A stretch of DNA of 7,824 nt, taken from contig CAYVIN010000142.1 of the NCBI GenBank assembly GCA_964451375.1, positions 1 to 7,824 of the forward strand, in the 5' to 3' direction. The stretch comes from JAGXQV01 sp964451375. Lineage in GTDB: Bacteria > Pseudomonadota > Gammaproteobacteria > Burkholderiales > Sulfuricellaceae. The notes under the pieces were generated by a model. The model saw only the letters and a program-made list of their open reading frames with translations, did no database searches and had not been told where the DNA came from. Numbering within the stretch: the first letter of the stretch is position 1; each line of letters opens with the position of its first letter. Positions 1-5,406 of the stretch are shown here, piece after piece. The position numbers and the translations under genes were made by a program.

Positions 1-129
1 CATCATCTCCACCGCGCAGCATGCCAGACCGAAAGTCATCGGCCACAGCGAACCGCAACTCGCCCAGTTGAATACGGTGTCGAGCGTAGTGGTGACGTAG
101 CCCTTTTCGAACACGCCTTGAATGCTCAC
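1..129 (-). CDS. nuoB: NADH-quinone oxidoreductase subunit B, 5' part only (cut by window edge)
   Basis: The first 43 codons of NuoB, the complex I subunit that carries the terminal Fe-S cluster N2 and hands electrons to quinone on the cytoplasmic face of the peripheral arm. Read on the minus strand from a GTG at 127-129, the protein begins MSIQGVFEKGYVTTT and reaches the family's conserved SLWPMTFGLACCAVEMM segment. The tandem cysteines (residues 37-38) are ligands of cluster N2 in characterised homologues. The GTG overlaps the nuoA stop as GTGA (126-129), the usual sign of translational coupling inside the nuo operon, and a purine-rich GAGTGGGA lies immediately before it. The frame is open to base 1, so the rest of the gene is outside the window. 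It has an additional Cys at residue 25, where NuoB proteins I recall often have Arg-Thr. Identification is secure despite the truncation. Confidence 0.93.
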   Translation of the reverse strand, partial: MSIQGVFEKGYVTTTLDTVFNWASCGSLWPMTFGLACCAVEMM

Positions 130-482
130 TCCCACTCTAATGCTCCCTTCATCCATTCATACACGAAGCCGACCACCAGGATACCGAGGAACACCACCAT
201 GGCGAGAAAGCCGAACAGGCCAATTTCCTCAAGCACCACGGCCCAGGGAAAAAGAAAGGCAATTTCCAGATCGAAAAGAATGAACAGGATGGCGACGAGA
301 TAATAGCGCACGTCGAATTTCATGCGCGCGTGTTCGAAGGCCTCGAAACCGCACTCATAGGGCGACAATTTGGCCTCGTCAGGCTTGCTGGGGCCGAGTA
401 TCTTGCCGAACACCATGGGAACCACCCCCACGGCGAGACCGACAAAGACGAACAACAGGATCGGAAAATAGGTTTCCAGCAT
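126..482 (-). CDS. nuoA: NADH-quinone oxidoreductase subunit A (complex I membrane subunit)
   Basis: Small membrane subunit of the proton-pumping NADH:ubiquinone oxidoreductase, placed next to the quinone site at the junction of membrane and peripheral arms. The 118-residue product has the normal length for the family and three predicted transmembrane helices (about residues 5-27, 58-81 and 87-109). The conserved loop SPYECGFEAF (40-49) between helices 1 and 2 is present, as is the acidic DLEIAFLFPWA stretch (71-81) in helix 2. The ATG at 480-482 gives the standard MLETYFP N-terminus; its ribosome binding site is weak (CTGGAA about 10 nt upstream). It is the first nuo gene and overlaps nuoB by 4 bp. 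The 127 bp separating it from the upstream tRNA-Leu gene probably holds the nuo operon promoter, but I could not pick a convincing -35/-10 pair. Confidence 0.96.
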   Translation of the reverse strand: MLETYFPILLFVFVGLAVGVVPMVFGKILGPSKPDEAKLSPYECGFEAFEHARMKFDVRYYLVAILFILFDLEIAFLFPWAVVLEEIGLFGFLAMVVFLGILVVGFVYEWMKGALEWE

Positions 483-575
483 TCGGAAAGATTCCAGATT
501 AAGTTCGTTATGATTTTTAACCGGAGCGAGCGTTGTACGCTCCCCGTAAACCCGCCCCGTCGCTTCTTATATTTT

Positions 576-602
576 TTACTGCAATTTTATTTTGCTTACT
601 GC
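576..602. repeat. Direct repeat TTACTGC x2, 20 bp apart, in the AT-rich tRNA-nuoA spacer
   Basis: Two exact copies of TTACTGC (576-582 and 596-602; GCAGTAA on the minus strand) sit 20 bp apart start to start, close to two helical turns. They lie in a markedly AT-rich stretch (about 566-610) of a GC-rich window, about 95-120 bp before nuoA. The placement would suit a regulator binding site for the nuo operon, but 7-bp repeats in AT-rich DNA can arise by chance and I recognise no regulator for the motif. Confidence 0.3.
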
Positions 603-609
603 TTATATA

Positions 610-694
610 TGGTGCCGATGAGCAGACTCGAACTGCTACGGCTTTCGCCACTACCCCCTCAAGATAGCGTGTCTACCAATTTCACCACATCGGC
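610..694 (-). tRNA. leuU: tRNA-Leu, anticodon GAG
   Basis: An 85-nt class II tRNA. The acceptor arm is a perfect 7-bp stem, GCCGATG (694-688) with CATCGGC (620-614), followed by discriminator A and an encoded CCA (612-610). The D-arm contains the typical GGTAGACACG. The anticodon stem CTATC/GGTAG closes the loop TTGAGGG, whose anticodon GAG (bases 658-660 on the plus strand) reads CUC and CUU leucine codons. A long variable arm (about GTGGCGAAAGCC) and the TTCGAGT T-loop complete it. The gene lies between secG and nuoA on the same strand; secG-leuU linkage is also found in E. coli. A promoter-like sequence at 728-755 suggests it is transcribed separately as well as by read-through. The symbol is borrowed from E. 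coli. Confidence 0.97.
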
Positions 695-727
695 TTGTAC
701 TACATTGGGTTCAAAGCGATGGGAAGC

Positions 728-755
728 ATTCTAGCGTACTTCATCCACTCGCCAA
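728..755 (-). promoter_or_regulatory. Predicted sigma70 promoter for tRNA-Leu
   Basis: On the minus strand, TTGGCG (755-750) and TAGAAT (733-728) are separated by 16 bp. The -10 box matches 5 of 6 and the -35 box 4 of 6 consensus positions. Transcription would start near 721, about 27 nt before the mature tRNA end. The bases around the start are GC-rich (CCCATCGC), as in many stringently controlled stable-RNA promoters. No terminator separates it from secG, so read-through from secG is also likely. Confidence 0.5.
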
Positions 756-767
756 CCCAAAAACTTT

Positions 768-1130
768 TTATTTCGGTATATCTCCTGCTTTTGAGCCGGC
801 ACCACCCGGCGGCAACACAGCGCCTGCCGGCGCGCTCGGCGCAGGAACCTGCTCTTGAACCGCCGGTTTTTGCGCATCCATCAAACCAACCGGTTTGGCG
901 CGATGAGCGGAAATATACGTCAGGGACATGCTGGTAAAGAAAAACACCGTCGCCAGAACTGCGGTCGCACGACTCAGGAAATTCGCCGAGCCGCTGGAGC
1001 CGAACAAACTGCCGGAAGCGCCGCTACCAAACGCCGCCCCCATGTCGGCCCCCTTGCCATGCTGCATCAACACCAGACCAATAACGCCGGCTGCGGCAAT
1101 GACATGAACCATCCAAAGCAAAGATTCCAT
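768..1130 (-). CDS. secG: Protein-export membrane protein SecG
   Basis: Non-essential third subunit of the SecYEG translocon in the inner membrane, which assists SecA-driven export. The 120-residue product shows the SecG plan: a first transmembrane helix at about residues 3-22, then the cytoplasmic-loop signature beginning LMQHGKGADMGAAFG and running through GSLFGSSGSANFLSR (about 21-54), then a second helix at 54-74. The C-terminal tail (about 85-120) is rich in Pro, Ala and Gly and looks disordered, as is common in proteobacterial SecG. The ATG at 1128-1130 is preceded by a strong AGGTGG ribosome binding site with a 4-nt spacer, which fixes the start. It lies 86 bp downstream of tpiA, probably in one transcript, with a REP-like palindrome in the gap. 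Stop TAA at 768-770. Confidence 0.95.
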   Translation of the reverse strand: MESLLWMVHVIAAAGVIGLVLMQHGKGADMGAAFGSGASGSLFGSSGSANFLSRATAVLATVFFFTSMSLTYISAHRAKPVGLMDAQKPAVQEQVPAPSAPAGAVLPPGGAGSKAGDIPK

Positions 1131-1145
1131 AATTCCACCTTAAAA

Positions 1146-1209
1146 TGCGCCCTCACTCCTAACTTTTTCCCCGCACCGGGGCGAGAGGGACGCAGGCTCG
1201 CTACGCGAG
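1146..1209. repeat. REP-like palindromic element between tpiA and secG, plus adjacent small hairpin
   Basis: A nested inverted repeat fills most of the 86-bp tpiA-secG gap. Outer arms TGCG+CCCTC (1146-1154) pair with GAGGG (1185-1189) and CGCA (1191-1194) with a one-base bulge at 1190. An inner hairpin CCCCG-cac-CGGGG occupies 1169-1181. Directly after it lies CTCGC-tac-GCGAG (1197-1209). The CCCTCACtCCTAAC...GAGAGGG pattern resembles a family of short intergenic palindromes widespread in proteobacteria. No T-run follows on either strand after the strong stem, so a simple intrinsic terminator is unlikely. It may stabilise or attenuate the tpiA-secG message. Confidence 0.55.
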
Positions 1210-1216
1210 TATTACA

Positions 1217-1969
1217 TTAAACCGCCGCGCGGCAGATCGTCAAAAACTCGTTGGCGTCAAGGGCCGCGCCGCCGATCAAACCACCGTCGATATCCGGCAT
1301 GGAGAACAATTCCGCCGCATTCGCACCCTTCACGCTACCACCGTACTGGATCACCAATCCTTGCGCGACACCTGCATTCAAACCGGCAATCTTGCCGCGA
1401 ATAAAGGCATGGACGGCTTGCGCCTGATCCGGAGAGGCCGTCTTGCCGGTGCCGATTGCCCAAACCGGCTCATAGGCCACCACTGCTTTCGCCAGGCTTT
1501 CCACGCCGGCAGCCTGAACCACCGCATCGAGCTGACGGGCGACCACTTGCTCGGTGACATTCCCCTCGCGCTCTTGCAGCGTCTCACCCACACACAGGAT
1601 GGGCGTGAGACCCGCTTTTTGCGCCGCCACGTATTTCGCGGCGACCGTGGCGTCGTCTTCGCCGTAAATCGCACGGCGCTCGGAATGACCGACAATCACG
1701 TATTGACAGCCGAAATCCAGCAACATGTTTGCCGACACTTCGCCGGTAAACGCGCCCTTTTCGTGCTGACTCATGTTCTGCGCGCCCCAGGCCAGCGGAC
1801 TGCCCTGCAACATGCCCTGCGCTTGAGCGAGGTAGGGAAACGGCACACATACTGCGCAATCCATCCCAGCCAGACCGGCTGCACCGGCGAGCAATCCTTC
1901 CAGCAGCGCCTTGTTTTGCGCCAGACTGCCGTGCATTTTCCAGTTTCCTGCGACGAACTTTTTGCGCAT
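1217..1969 (-). CDS. tpiA: Triosephosphate isomerase
   Basis: Cytoplasmic TIM-barrel enzyme interconverting dihydroxyacetone phosphate and glyceraldehyde 3-phosphate in glycolysis, gluconeogenesis and the Calvin cycle. The 250-residue length is normal. The N-terminal GNWKM (8-12) supplies the substrate-binding Asn9 and Lys11; VIVGHSERR (91-99) carries the electrophile His95; AYEPVWAIGTGK (165-176) carries the catalytic base Glu167 and the mobile loop 6; the phosphate-gripping IQYGGSVK (207-214) and GLIGGAAL (230-237) close the barrel. The ATG at 1967-1969 is preceded by GAGGGGGC, an adequate ribosome binding site. A well-matched promoter lies about 30 bp upstream. It is the first gene of a leftward run with secG, tRNA-Leu and nuo, and is divergent from pta, with 205 bp between the two start codons. 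Nothing in the protein is abnormal. Confidence 0.98.
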   Translation of the reverse strand: MRKKFVAGNWKMHGSLAQNKALLEGLLAGAAGLAGMDCAVCVPFPYLAQAQGMLQGSPLAWGAQNMSQHEKGAFTGEVSANMLLDFGCQYVIVGHSERRAIYGEDDATVAAKYVAAQKAGLTPILCVGETLQEREGNVTEQVVARQLDAVVQAAGVESLAKAVVAYEPVWAIGTGKTASPDQAQAVHAFIRGKIAGLNAGVAQGLVIQYGGSVKGANAAELFSMPDIDGGLIGGAALDANEFLTICRAAV

Positions 1970-1999
1970 GGTGCCCCCTCAGATTTTGCAAGGCTTCGC

Positions 2000-2028
2000 A
2001 TACTACCGATGAAGTCCATTCCGGTCAA
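2000..2028 (-). promoter_or_regulatory. Predicted sigma70 promoter for tpiA (-secG)
   Basis: On the minus strand, TTGACC (2028-2023) and TAGTAT (2005-2000) are separated by exactly 17 bp; each hexamer matches 5 of 6 consensus positions. The transcript would start near 1993, giving a leader of about 24 nt before the tpiA ATG. The -35 box is embedded in the inverted repeat CCGGT-CA-ACCGG (2021-2032), which could be an operator. Confidence 0.65.
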
Positions 2029-2048
2029 CCGGCGGTTTCAGACCGGAG

Positions 2049-2082
2049 TTGTCACAAACCTGTCAGACTGGCGGGTTAGAGT
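2049..2082 (+). promoter_or_regulatory. Pho-box-like repeat and -10 element upstream of pta
   Basis: TTGTCAC (2049-2055), AAAC (2056-2059) and CTGTCAG (2060-2066) form two 7-mers separated by an AT-rich 4-mer, the exact geometry of a PhoB site (consensus CTGTCAT, 4-bp spacer, CTGTCAT). The halves match 5 of 7 and 6 of 7. Ten bases further on is TAGAGT (2077-2082), a 4-of-6 match to a -10 box, and there is no conventional -35, as expected when PhoB bound over that position recruits RNA polymerase. The start would be near 2089, giving a leader of about 86 nt before the pta ATG. Binding by PhoB is inferred from pattern only. Confidence 0.5.
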
Positions 2083-2113
2083 GGCGCGCCACACTACTCG
2101 CGGAAAGGCACAT

Positions 2114-2159
2114 CCCGCAGCGCCGGGGCTATACTTCGGCCTGCGGGAATTTTCCCCGC
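2114..2159 (+). promoter_or_regulatory. Competing hairpins in the pta leader
   Basis: CCCGCAG (2114-2120) and CTGCGGG (2141-2147) are perfect 7-bp complements; the stem can extend inward with GCCG (2122-2125) and CGGC (2137-2140). The right arm's GCGGG (2143-2147) can instead pair with CCCGC (2155-2159) over a 7-nt loop, so the two structures exclude each other. The second stem ends about 15 nt before the pta start codon and could limit ribosome access. No known riboswitch class is recognised. Confidence 0.35.
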
Positions 2160-2174
2160 CCATACGGATACAGC

Positions 2175-4256
2175 ATGGCAAATCGACTCTACATCGCCGG
2201 CGCTGCGCCGCGTAGCGGCAAATCGGCGGTTTCCCTGGGATTCATGGAAGTTTTTTCCGCTTACGGCGAACGTGTCGGATTTTTCCGCCCCATCGTCGCC
2301 AAACCGCACGACAGCGTAATCGCCCTGATGGCCGAGCGTTATCGTCTGCCCGGCGAACTTTCCGACTATTACGGCTGCCTCGTCGAAGACGCCCATGAAC
2401 TGGCTGCGGCAGGCAGAAACGACGACCTGATCAAACTCGTACTGGAGAAATTTCAGGCGCTGGAGGCGCGTTTCGACCTGATCATTTGTGAAGGATCGGA
2501 TTTCAGCCGCGCCGCATCCGGCCTGGAATTCGACTTCAATGCGGAACTCGCCAACCACCTCGACTGCATGGTGGTGCCGGTGCTCAACGGCAAAGGGCGC
2601 GCCGCGCGCGACATCGGCGAAGACGTACAAGCCATCGGCGCGTCGCTCAACGAGCGACACTGCCAGGTTTTTGCGATTGTCGTCAATCGTCTTGATGACG
2701 CGCTGCAACTGGAAATGCAAAGCGCATTCCGCGAGCGCCCCGCCGACCAGCCGCCGGTTTATATGCTCACCGAACGGCCCATCCTCGACATGCCGACCGT
2801 GGGCGAAGTCGCGGACGCCCTCGGCGCGGCGCATATCGGCGGCAGCGCTGACGGATTGAGCCGGGAAGTCCTGCATTTCAAGGTCGCGGCGATGGAGTTG
2901 CCGCATTTTCTCGATCATCTTAGCGACGGCAGCCTGGTGATCACCCCCGGTGACCGCGCCGACATCATCGTCGGCAGCCTGCTTGCCGACTCATCCGCGC
3001 ATTTTCCCCACATCGCCGGCCTGCTACTCACCGGCGGGCTTCAACCCGCACCACAGATCATCAAACTGATCGAAGGTCTGGCGCGTTCCGGGGTGCCCTT
3101 ACTCTCCGTAGCGACCGACACCTTCACCACCGCCACGGCGGTACACGGCATCGAATCGCGCCTTGGCCCCGGCAATCCGCGCAAAATCGCCGCCGCGCTG
3201 GGCCTCCTGGAAGGACAGATGGATCGCCAGGCGCTGGCGGGACGGTTTACCCTCGCGGCAGACAATCACATCACCCCGCTGCGTTTCGAATACGAACTCA
3301 TCCAGCGCGCCAAACAGGCGCGTAAACACATCGTCCTGCCCGAAGGCAACGAAGAACGCATCCTCAAAGCCGCCGAAATCCTCCTGCTGCGCGACGTGGT
3401 GGACATCACCCTGCTCGGCGACCCCGAACTGATCCGGCGCAGCATCGCCCAACTCGGATTGCGCCTCGACAAAGCGCGGATCATCGACCCATGTCGCTCC
3501 GAATTGCGCCAGCGCTACGCTGCGGCGCTGCACGAAGCGCGCCGCCACAAGGGCGTAACCGCGCAAATGGCTTGGGACATGGTGGAAGACGTGAGTTATT
3601 TCGGCACCCTGATGGTGCACTGCGGCGACGCCGACGGCATGGTCTCGGGCGCGATCCACACCACCCAACACACCATCCGCCCCGCCTTCCAGGTAATCCG
3701 CCCGCGCCCCGACGCCAGCCTGATATCCAGCGTATTCCTGATGAGTTTGCCGGATCAGGTCGTTGTCTATGGCGACTGCGCGGTAAATCCCGAGCCGAGC
3801 GCCGCCCAACTCGCCGAAATCGCCATCACCTCCGCCGCCACCGCCGCGCGCTTCGGCATCGAACCGCGCATCGCCATGCTCTCCTACTCCACTGGCGACT
3901 CCGGCGTCGGGCCGGCGGTCGAACGGGTGCGCGAAGCCGTCGCCATCGCCCGCGAACGCGCCCCCCATCTCAAGCTTGACGGCCCGATCCAATACGACGC
4001 CGCCGTCGATGCCGCCGTCGCCCGCACCAAGCTGCCCGACAGCGAAGTCGCCGGCCACGCCACCGTCTTCATCTTCCCCGACCTCAACACCGGCAACAAC
4101 ACCTACAAAGCCGTCCAGCGCACCTCCGGCGCAGTCGCCATCGGCCCCATCCTGCAAGGGCTCAACAAACCGGTCAACGACCTCAGCCGAGGCTGCACCG
4201 TCACCGACATCGTCAACACCGTAGCGATTACCGCGATACAAGCACAGGAAGCCTGA
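2175..4256 (+). CDS. pta: Phosphate acetyltransferase, long three-domain form
   Basis: Cytoplasmic enzyme for acetyl-CoA + Pi <-> acetyl phosphate + CoA. The 693-residue product matches the long Pta class (E. coli about 714). An N-terminal BioD-like P-loop domain (about 1-200) begins LYIAGAAPRSGKSAV with an intact Walker-A-like GxxxxGKS at 9-17. A DRTGG-type regulatory domain follows (about 205-320, LLTGG at 285-288), then the catalytic PTA/PTB domain (about 370-690) with LPEGNEERIL (388-397), MLSYSTGDSG (568-577) and FIFPDLNTGN (632-641). I chose the ATG at 2175 because homology begins there; the frame extends upstream to a TTG at 2049, but that stretch is promoter-like and unrelated to Pta. 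The ribosome binding site is weak (GGA about 8 nt upstream). No ackA follows, unlike the common ackA-pta pair; acetate kinase may be elsewhere. Stop TGA at 4254-4256; no clear terminator after it. Confidence 0.95.
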   Translation: MANRLYIAGAAPRSGKSAVSLGFMEVFSAYGERVGFFRPIVAKPHDSVIALMAERYRLPGELSDYYGCLVEDAHELAAAGRNDDLIKLVLEKFQALEARFDLIICEGSDFSRAASGLEFDFNAELANHLDCMVVPVLNGKGRAARDIGEDVQAIGASLNERHCQVFAIVVNRLDDALQLEMQSAFRERPADQPPVYMLTERPILDMPTVGEVADALGAAHIGGSADGLSREVLHFKVAAMELPHFLDHLSDGSLVITPGDRADIIVGSLLADSSAHFPHIAGLLLTGGLQPAPQIIKLIEGLARSGVPLLSVATDTFTTATAVHGIESRLGPGNPRKIAAALGLLEGQMDRQALAGRFTLAADNHITPLRFEYELIQRAKQARKHIVLPEGNEERILKAAEILLLRDVVDITLLGDPELIRRSIAQLGLRLDKARIIDPCRSELRQRYAAALHEARRHKGVTAQMAWDMVEDVSYFGTLMVHCGDADGMVSGAIHTTQHTIRPAFQVIRPRPDASLISSVFLMSLPDQVVVYGDCAVNPEPSAAQLAEIAITSAATAARFGIEPRIAMLSYSTGDSGVGPAVERVREAVAIARERAPHLKLDGPIQYDAAVDAAVARTKLPDSEVAGHATVFIFPDLNTGNNTYKAVQRTSGAVAIGPILQGLNKPVNDLSRGCTVTDIVNTVAITAIQAQEA

Positions 4257-4744
4257 ACCAGGTTAGCACCCACTATCGCCACAACGCCCGCTGGACGGCG
4301 ACATGACTGGAGAACAAGGAAAGACGCCGGGTTCCGGGCAGAGGCAGCAGACCGGGAAGAGGAACGCTCCCACAGCAACCTCGGATGACGGGAAGGATGC
4401 CGGGGGTGCAACCTCACTCCCGCCTACGCTTGCCACATTCCAACGCAACACGCAGGAACAAGATAAACCTGCCCTGCCGACAAGAGCCAAGGTAAAGCCA
4501 GCCGCCAACGTCAAACCTGCGTCCCTTCTCCCTGGACGGGATAAGGGACGCAAATGGCGACAAAATACCTGAAAAATTTTCTCGGTTGGCGACGCCGGCT
4601 TGAGCGATGGTGGCCGCGCAATTCCCCTCGTATCGCACTCTGGGCCGTTTTGGGGTGGGAAAGTCAGTTTTTTACAAACAATGCAGAAATAGCCTTTGCA
4701 AAGCGGGAGGCGGGCAGTCCGATTGCCCCGACTCGTCACATAAC
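4257..4744. other. Long apparently non-coding spacer between pta and ppa
   Basis: About 490 bp with no gene I can support. Two open frames occur (plus 4303-4572, 89 codons; minus 4263-4739, 158 codons), but neither has a plausible ribosome binding site, recognisable domain or protein-like composition, and their codon use differs from the strongly GC-ending genes around them. Base composition is less GC-rich than in the neighbours, particularly from about 4560 on. The region holds the palindrome at 4518-4552 and, beyond this entry, the ppa promoter. It could be a decayed gene remnant, carry a small RNA, or be a former insertion site; nothing in it lets me decide. Confidence 0.5.
4518..4552. 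repeat. Strong 35-nt palindrome (REP-like hairpin)
   Basis: TGCGTCCCTT (4518-4527) pairs perfectly with AAGGGACGCA (4543-4552); after one C/T mismatch the stem continues with TCCC (4529-4532) and GGGA (4538-4541) around the loop TGGAC. That is 14 bp of stem in 35 nt. No T-run follows on either strand, so it is not an obvious intrinsic terminator. It shares the core TGCGTCCCT with the element between tpiA and secG (minus-strand reading of 1186-1194), suggesting one dispersed family. Confidence 0.6.
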
Positions 4745-4760
4745 TTGATTCTATGGCGCG

Positions 4761-4791
4761 ATAAAGCCGGTATAATGTCGGCTTTATTTTT
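4761..4791 (+). promoter_or_regulatory. ppa promoter -10 inside a 9-bp inverted repeat with T-run
   Basis: A perfect TATAAT (4771-4776) lies 27 bp before the ppa ATG, predicting a start near 4783. It sits in the 9-nt loop of an exact inverted repeat, ATAAAGCCG (4761-4769) with CGGCTTTAT (4779-4787), which runs into TTTTT (4787-4791). Transcripts arriving from upstream could fold this as a weak terminator, while transcripts starting at the promoter would not contain the left arm. The -35 is poor: TTGATT (4745-4750) is 20 bp away, so activation or an unusual spacing may apply. Confidence 0.6.
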
Positions 4792-4803
4792 CAGGGGTTA
4801 ACC

Positions 4804-5352
4804 ATGAGTTTAGACAGAGTCCCATCGGGTCGCGATTTACCCAACGATTTTAATGTCATCATCGAAATTCCGATGCACGGCGAACCGGTCAAGTATGAAG
4901 TCGATAAGGAAACCGGTGCGATGTTCGTGGATCGTTTCATGAATACCGCCATGCACTACCCCTGCAACTACGGTTACATTCCCCACACCCTTTCCGAAGA
5001 CGGCGACCCCGTGGACGTGCTGGTGATCACCCCGGTGCCGCTGCTGACCGGCGTGGTGGTGCGCTGCCGCCCGGTAGGCATGTTGAAGATGGAAGACGAA
5101 GCCGGCAAGGACGCCAAGGTATTGGCGGTTCCGGTGGACAAGCTCTCCACCCTGTATCGCGGCCTGGTGTCGTTCCGCGAACTGCCGCAGGTGGTGCTCG
5201 CGCAAATCGCCCACTTCTTCGAGCATTACAAGGATCTGGAACCCAACAAATGGGTGAAGGTGGAAGGCTGGGTCGGCCCTGAAGAAGCCAAGCAGGAAAT
5301 CCTCAACGGCGTGACGCGTTATCAGGAAGCCTCCGAAAAACCGAATTTTTAA
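4804..5352 (+). CDS. ppa: Inorganic pyrophosphatase, family I (soluble)
   Basis: Cytoplasmic Mg-dependent enzyme hydrolysing PPi to two Pi, which pulls nucleic acid, protein and activation reactions forward. The 182-residue protein fits the hexameric bacterial family I (E. coli 176). Active-site residues are all in place: Glu21, Lys30, Glu32, Arg44, Tyr56, the signature DGDPVDV with Asp66, Asp68 and Asp71, then Asp98, Asp103, Lys105, and Tyr142-Lys143 (each about one ahead of E. coli numbering). The ATG at 4804 has AGGGG six bases upstream. It appears monocistronic, with its own promoter at 4771 and an intrinsic terminator at 5375-5406. Its position after pta puts two enzymes that handle phosphate side by side, but the 547-bp gap argues against a shared operon. 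Confidence 0.98.
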   Translation: MSLDRVPSGRDLPNDFNVIIEIPMHGEPVKYEVDKETGAMFVDRFMNTAMHYPCNYGYIPHTLSEDGDPVDVLVITPVPLLTGVVVRCRPVGMLKMEDEAGKDAKVLAVPVDKLSTLYRGLVSFRELPQVVLAQIAHFFEHYKDLEPNKWVKVEGWVGPEEAKQEILNGVTRYQEASEKPNF

Positions 5353-5374
5353 GTCAGTCGCCGCGTCGCTTTCC

Positions 5375-5406
5375 AGCCCCGCCCGGATTTCCCGGCGGGG
5401 CTTTTT
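5375..5406 (+). terminator. Intrinsic terminator of ppa
   Basis: AGCCCCGCC (5375-5383) and GGCGGGGCT (5394-5402) form a perfect 9-bp GC-rich stem around a 10-nt loop, followed directly by TTTTT (5402-5406). It starts 22 bp after the ppa stop and separates ppa from the two-component operon. Confidence 0.93.

Noticed and set aside
523..543. GAGCG-ttgta-CGCTC hairpin between tRNA-Leu and nuoA as a terminator
   Set aside because: Short stem and no T-run on the minus strand after it; may be incidental.
2107..2118. Possible sigma54 promoter (GGCAC...GC) before pta
   Set aside because: Only 8 bases lie between the GG and GC elements; sigma54 sites need 10.
2049..2174. Upstream extension of pta to a TTG at 2049
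   Set aside because: The 42 extra residues show no Pta similarity; the DNA holds the Pho-box-like site and leader hairpins, and the family N-terminus begins at the ATG at 2175.
3099..4241. 380-codon minus-strand open frame inside pta
   Set aside because: Shadow of pta's GC-rich codons; Gly/Asp/Val-rich, no domain, no start signals.
4303..4572. 89-codon plus-strand open frame between pta and ppa
   Set aside because: No ribosome binding site before the ATG, no recognisable domain, biased low-complexity composition (Lys, Pro, Thr, Ala), and it runs through the palindrome at 4518-4552.
4263..4739. 158-codon minus-strand open frame over the same gap
   Set aside because: No family resemblance, odd Cys/Pro/Arg-rich composition, no ribosome binding site; long antisense frames are common by chance in GC-rich DNA.
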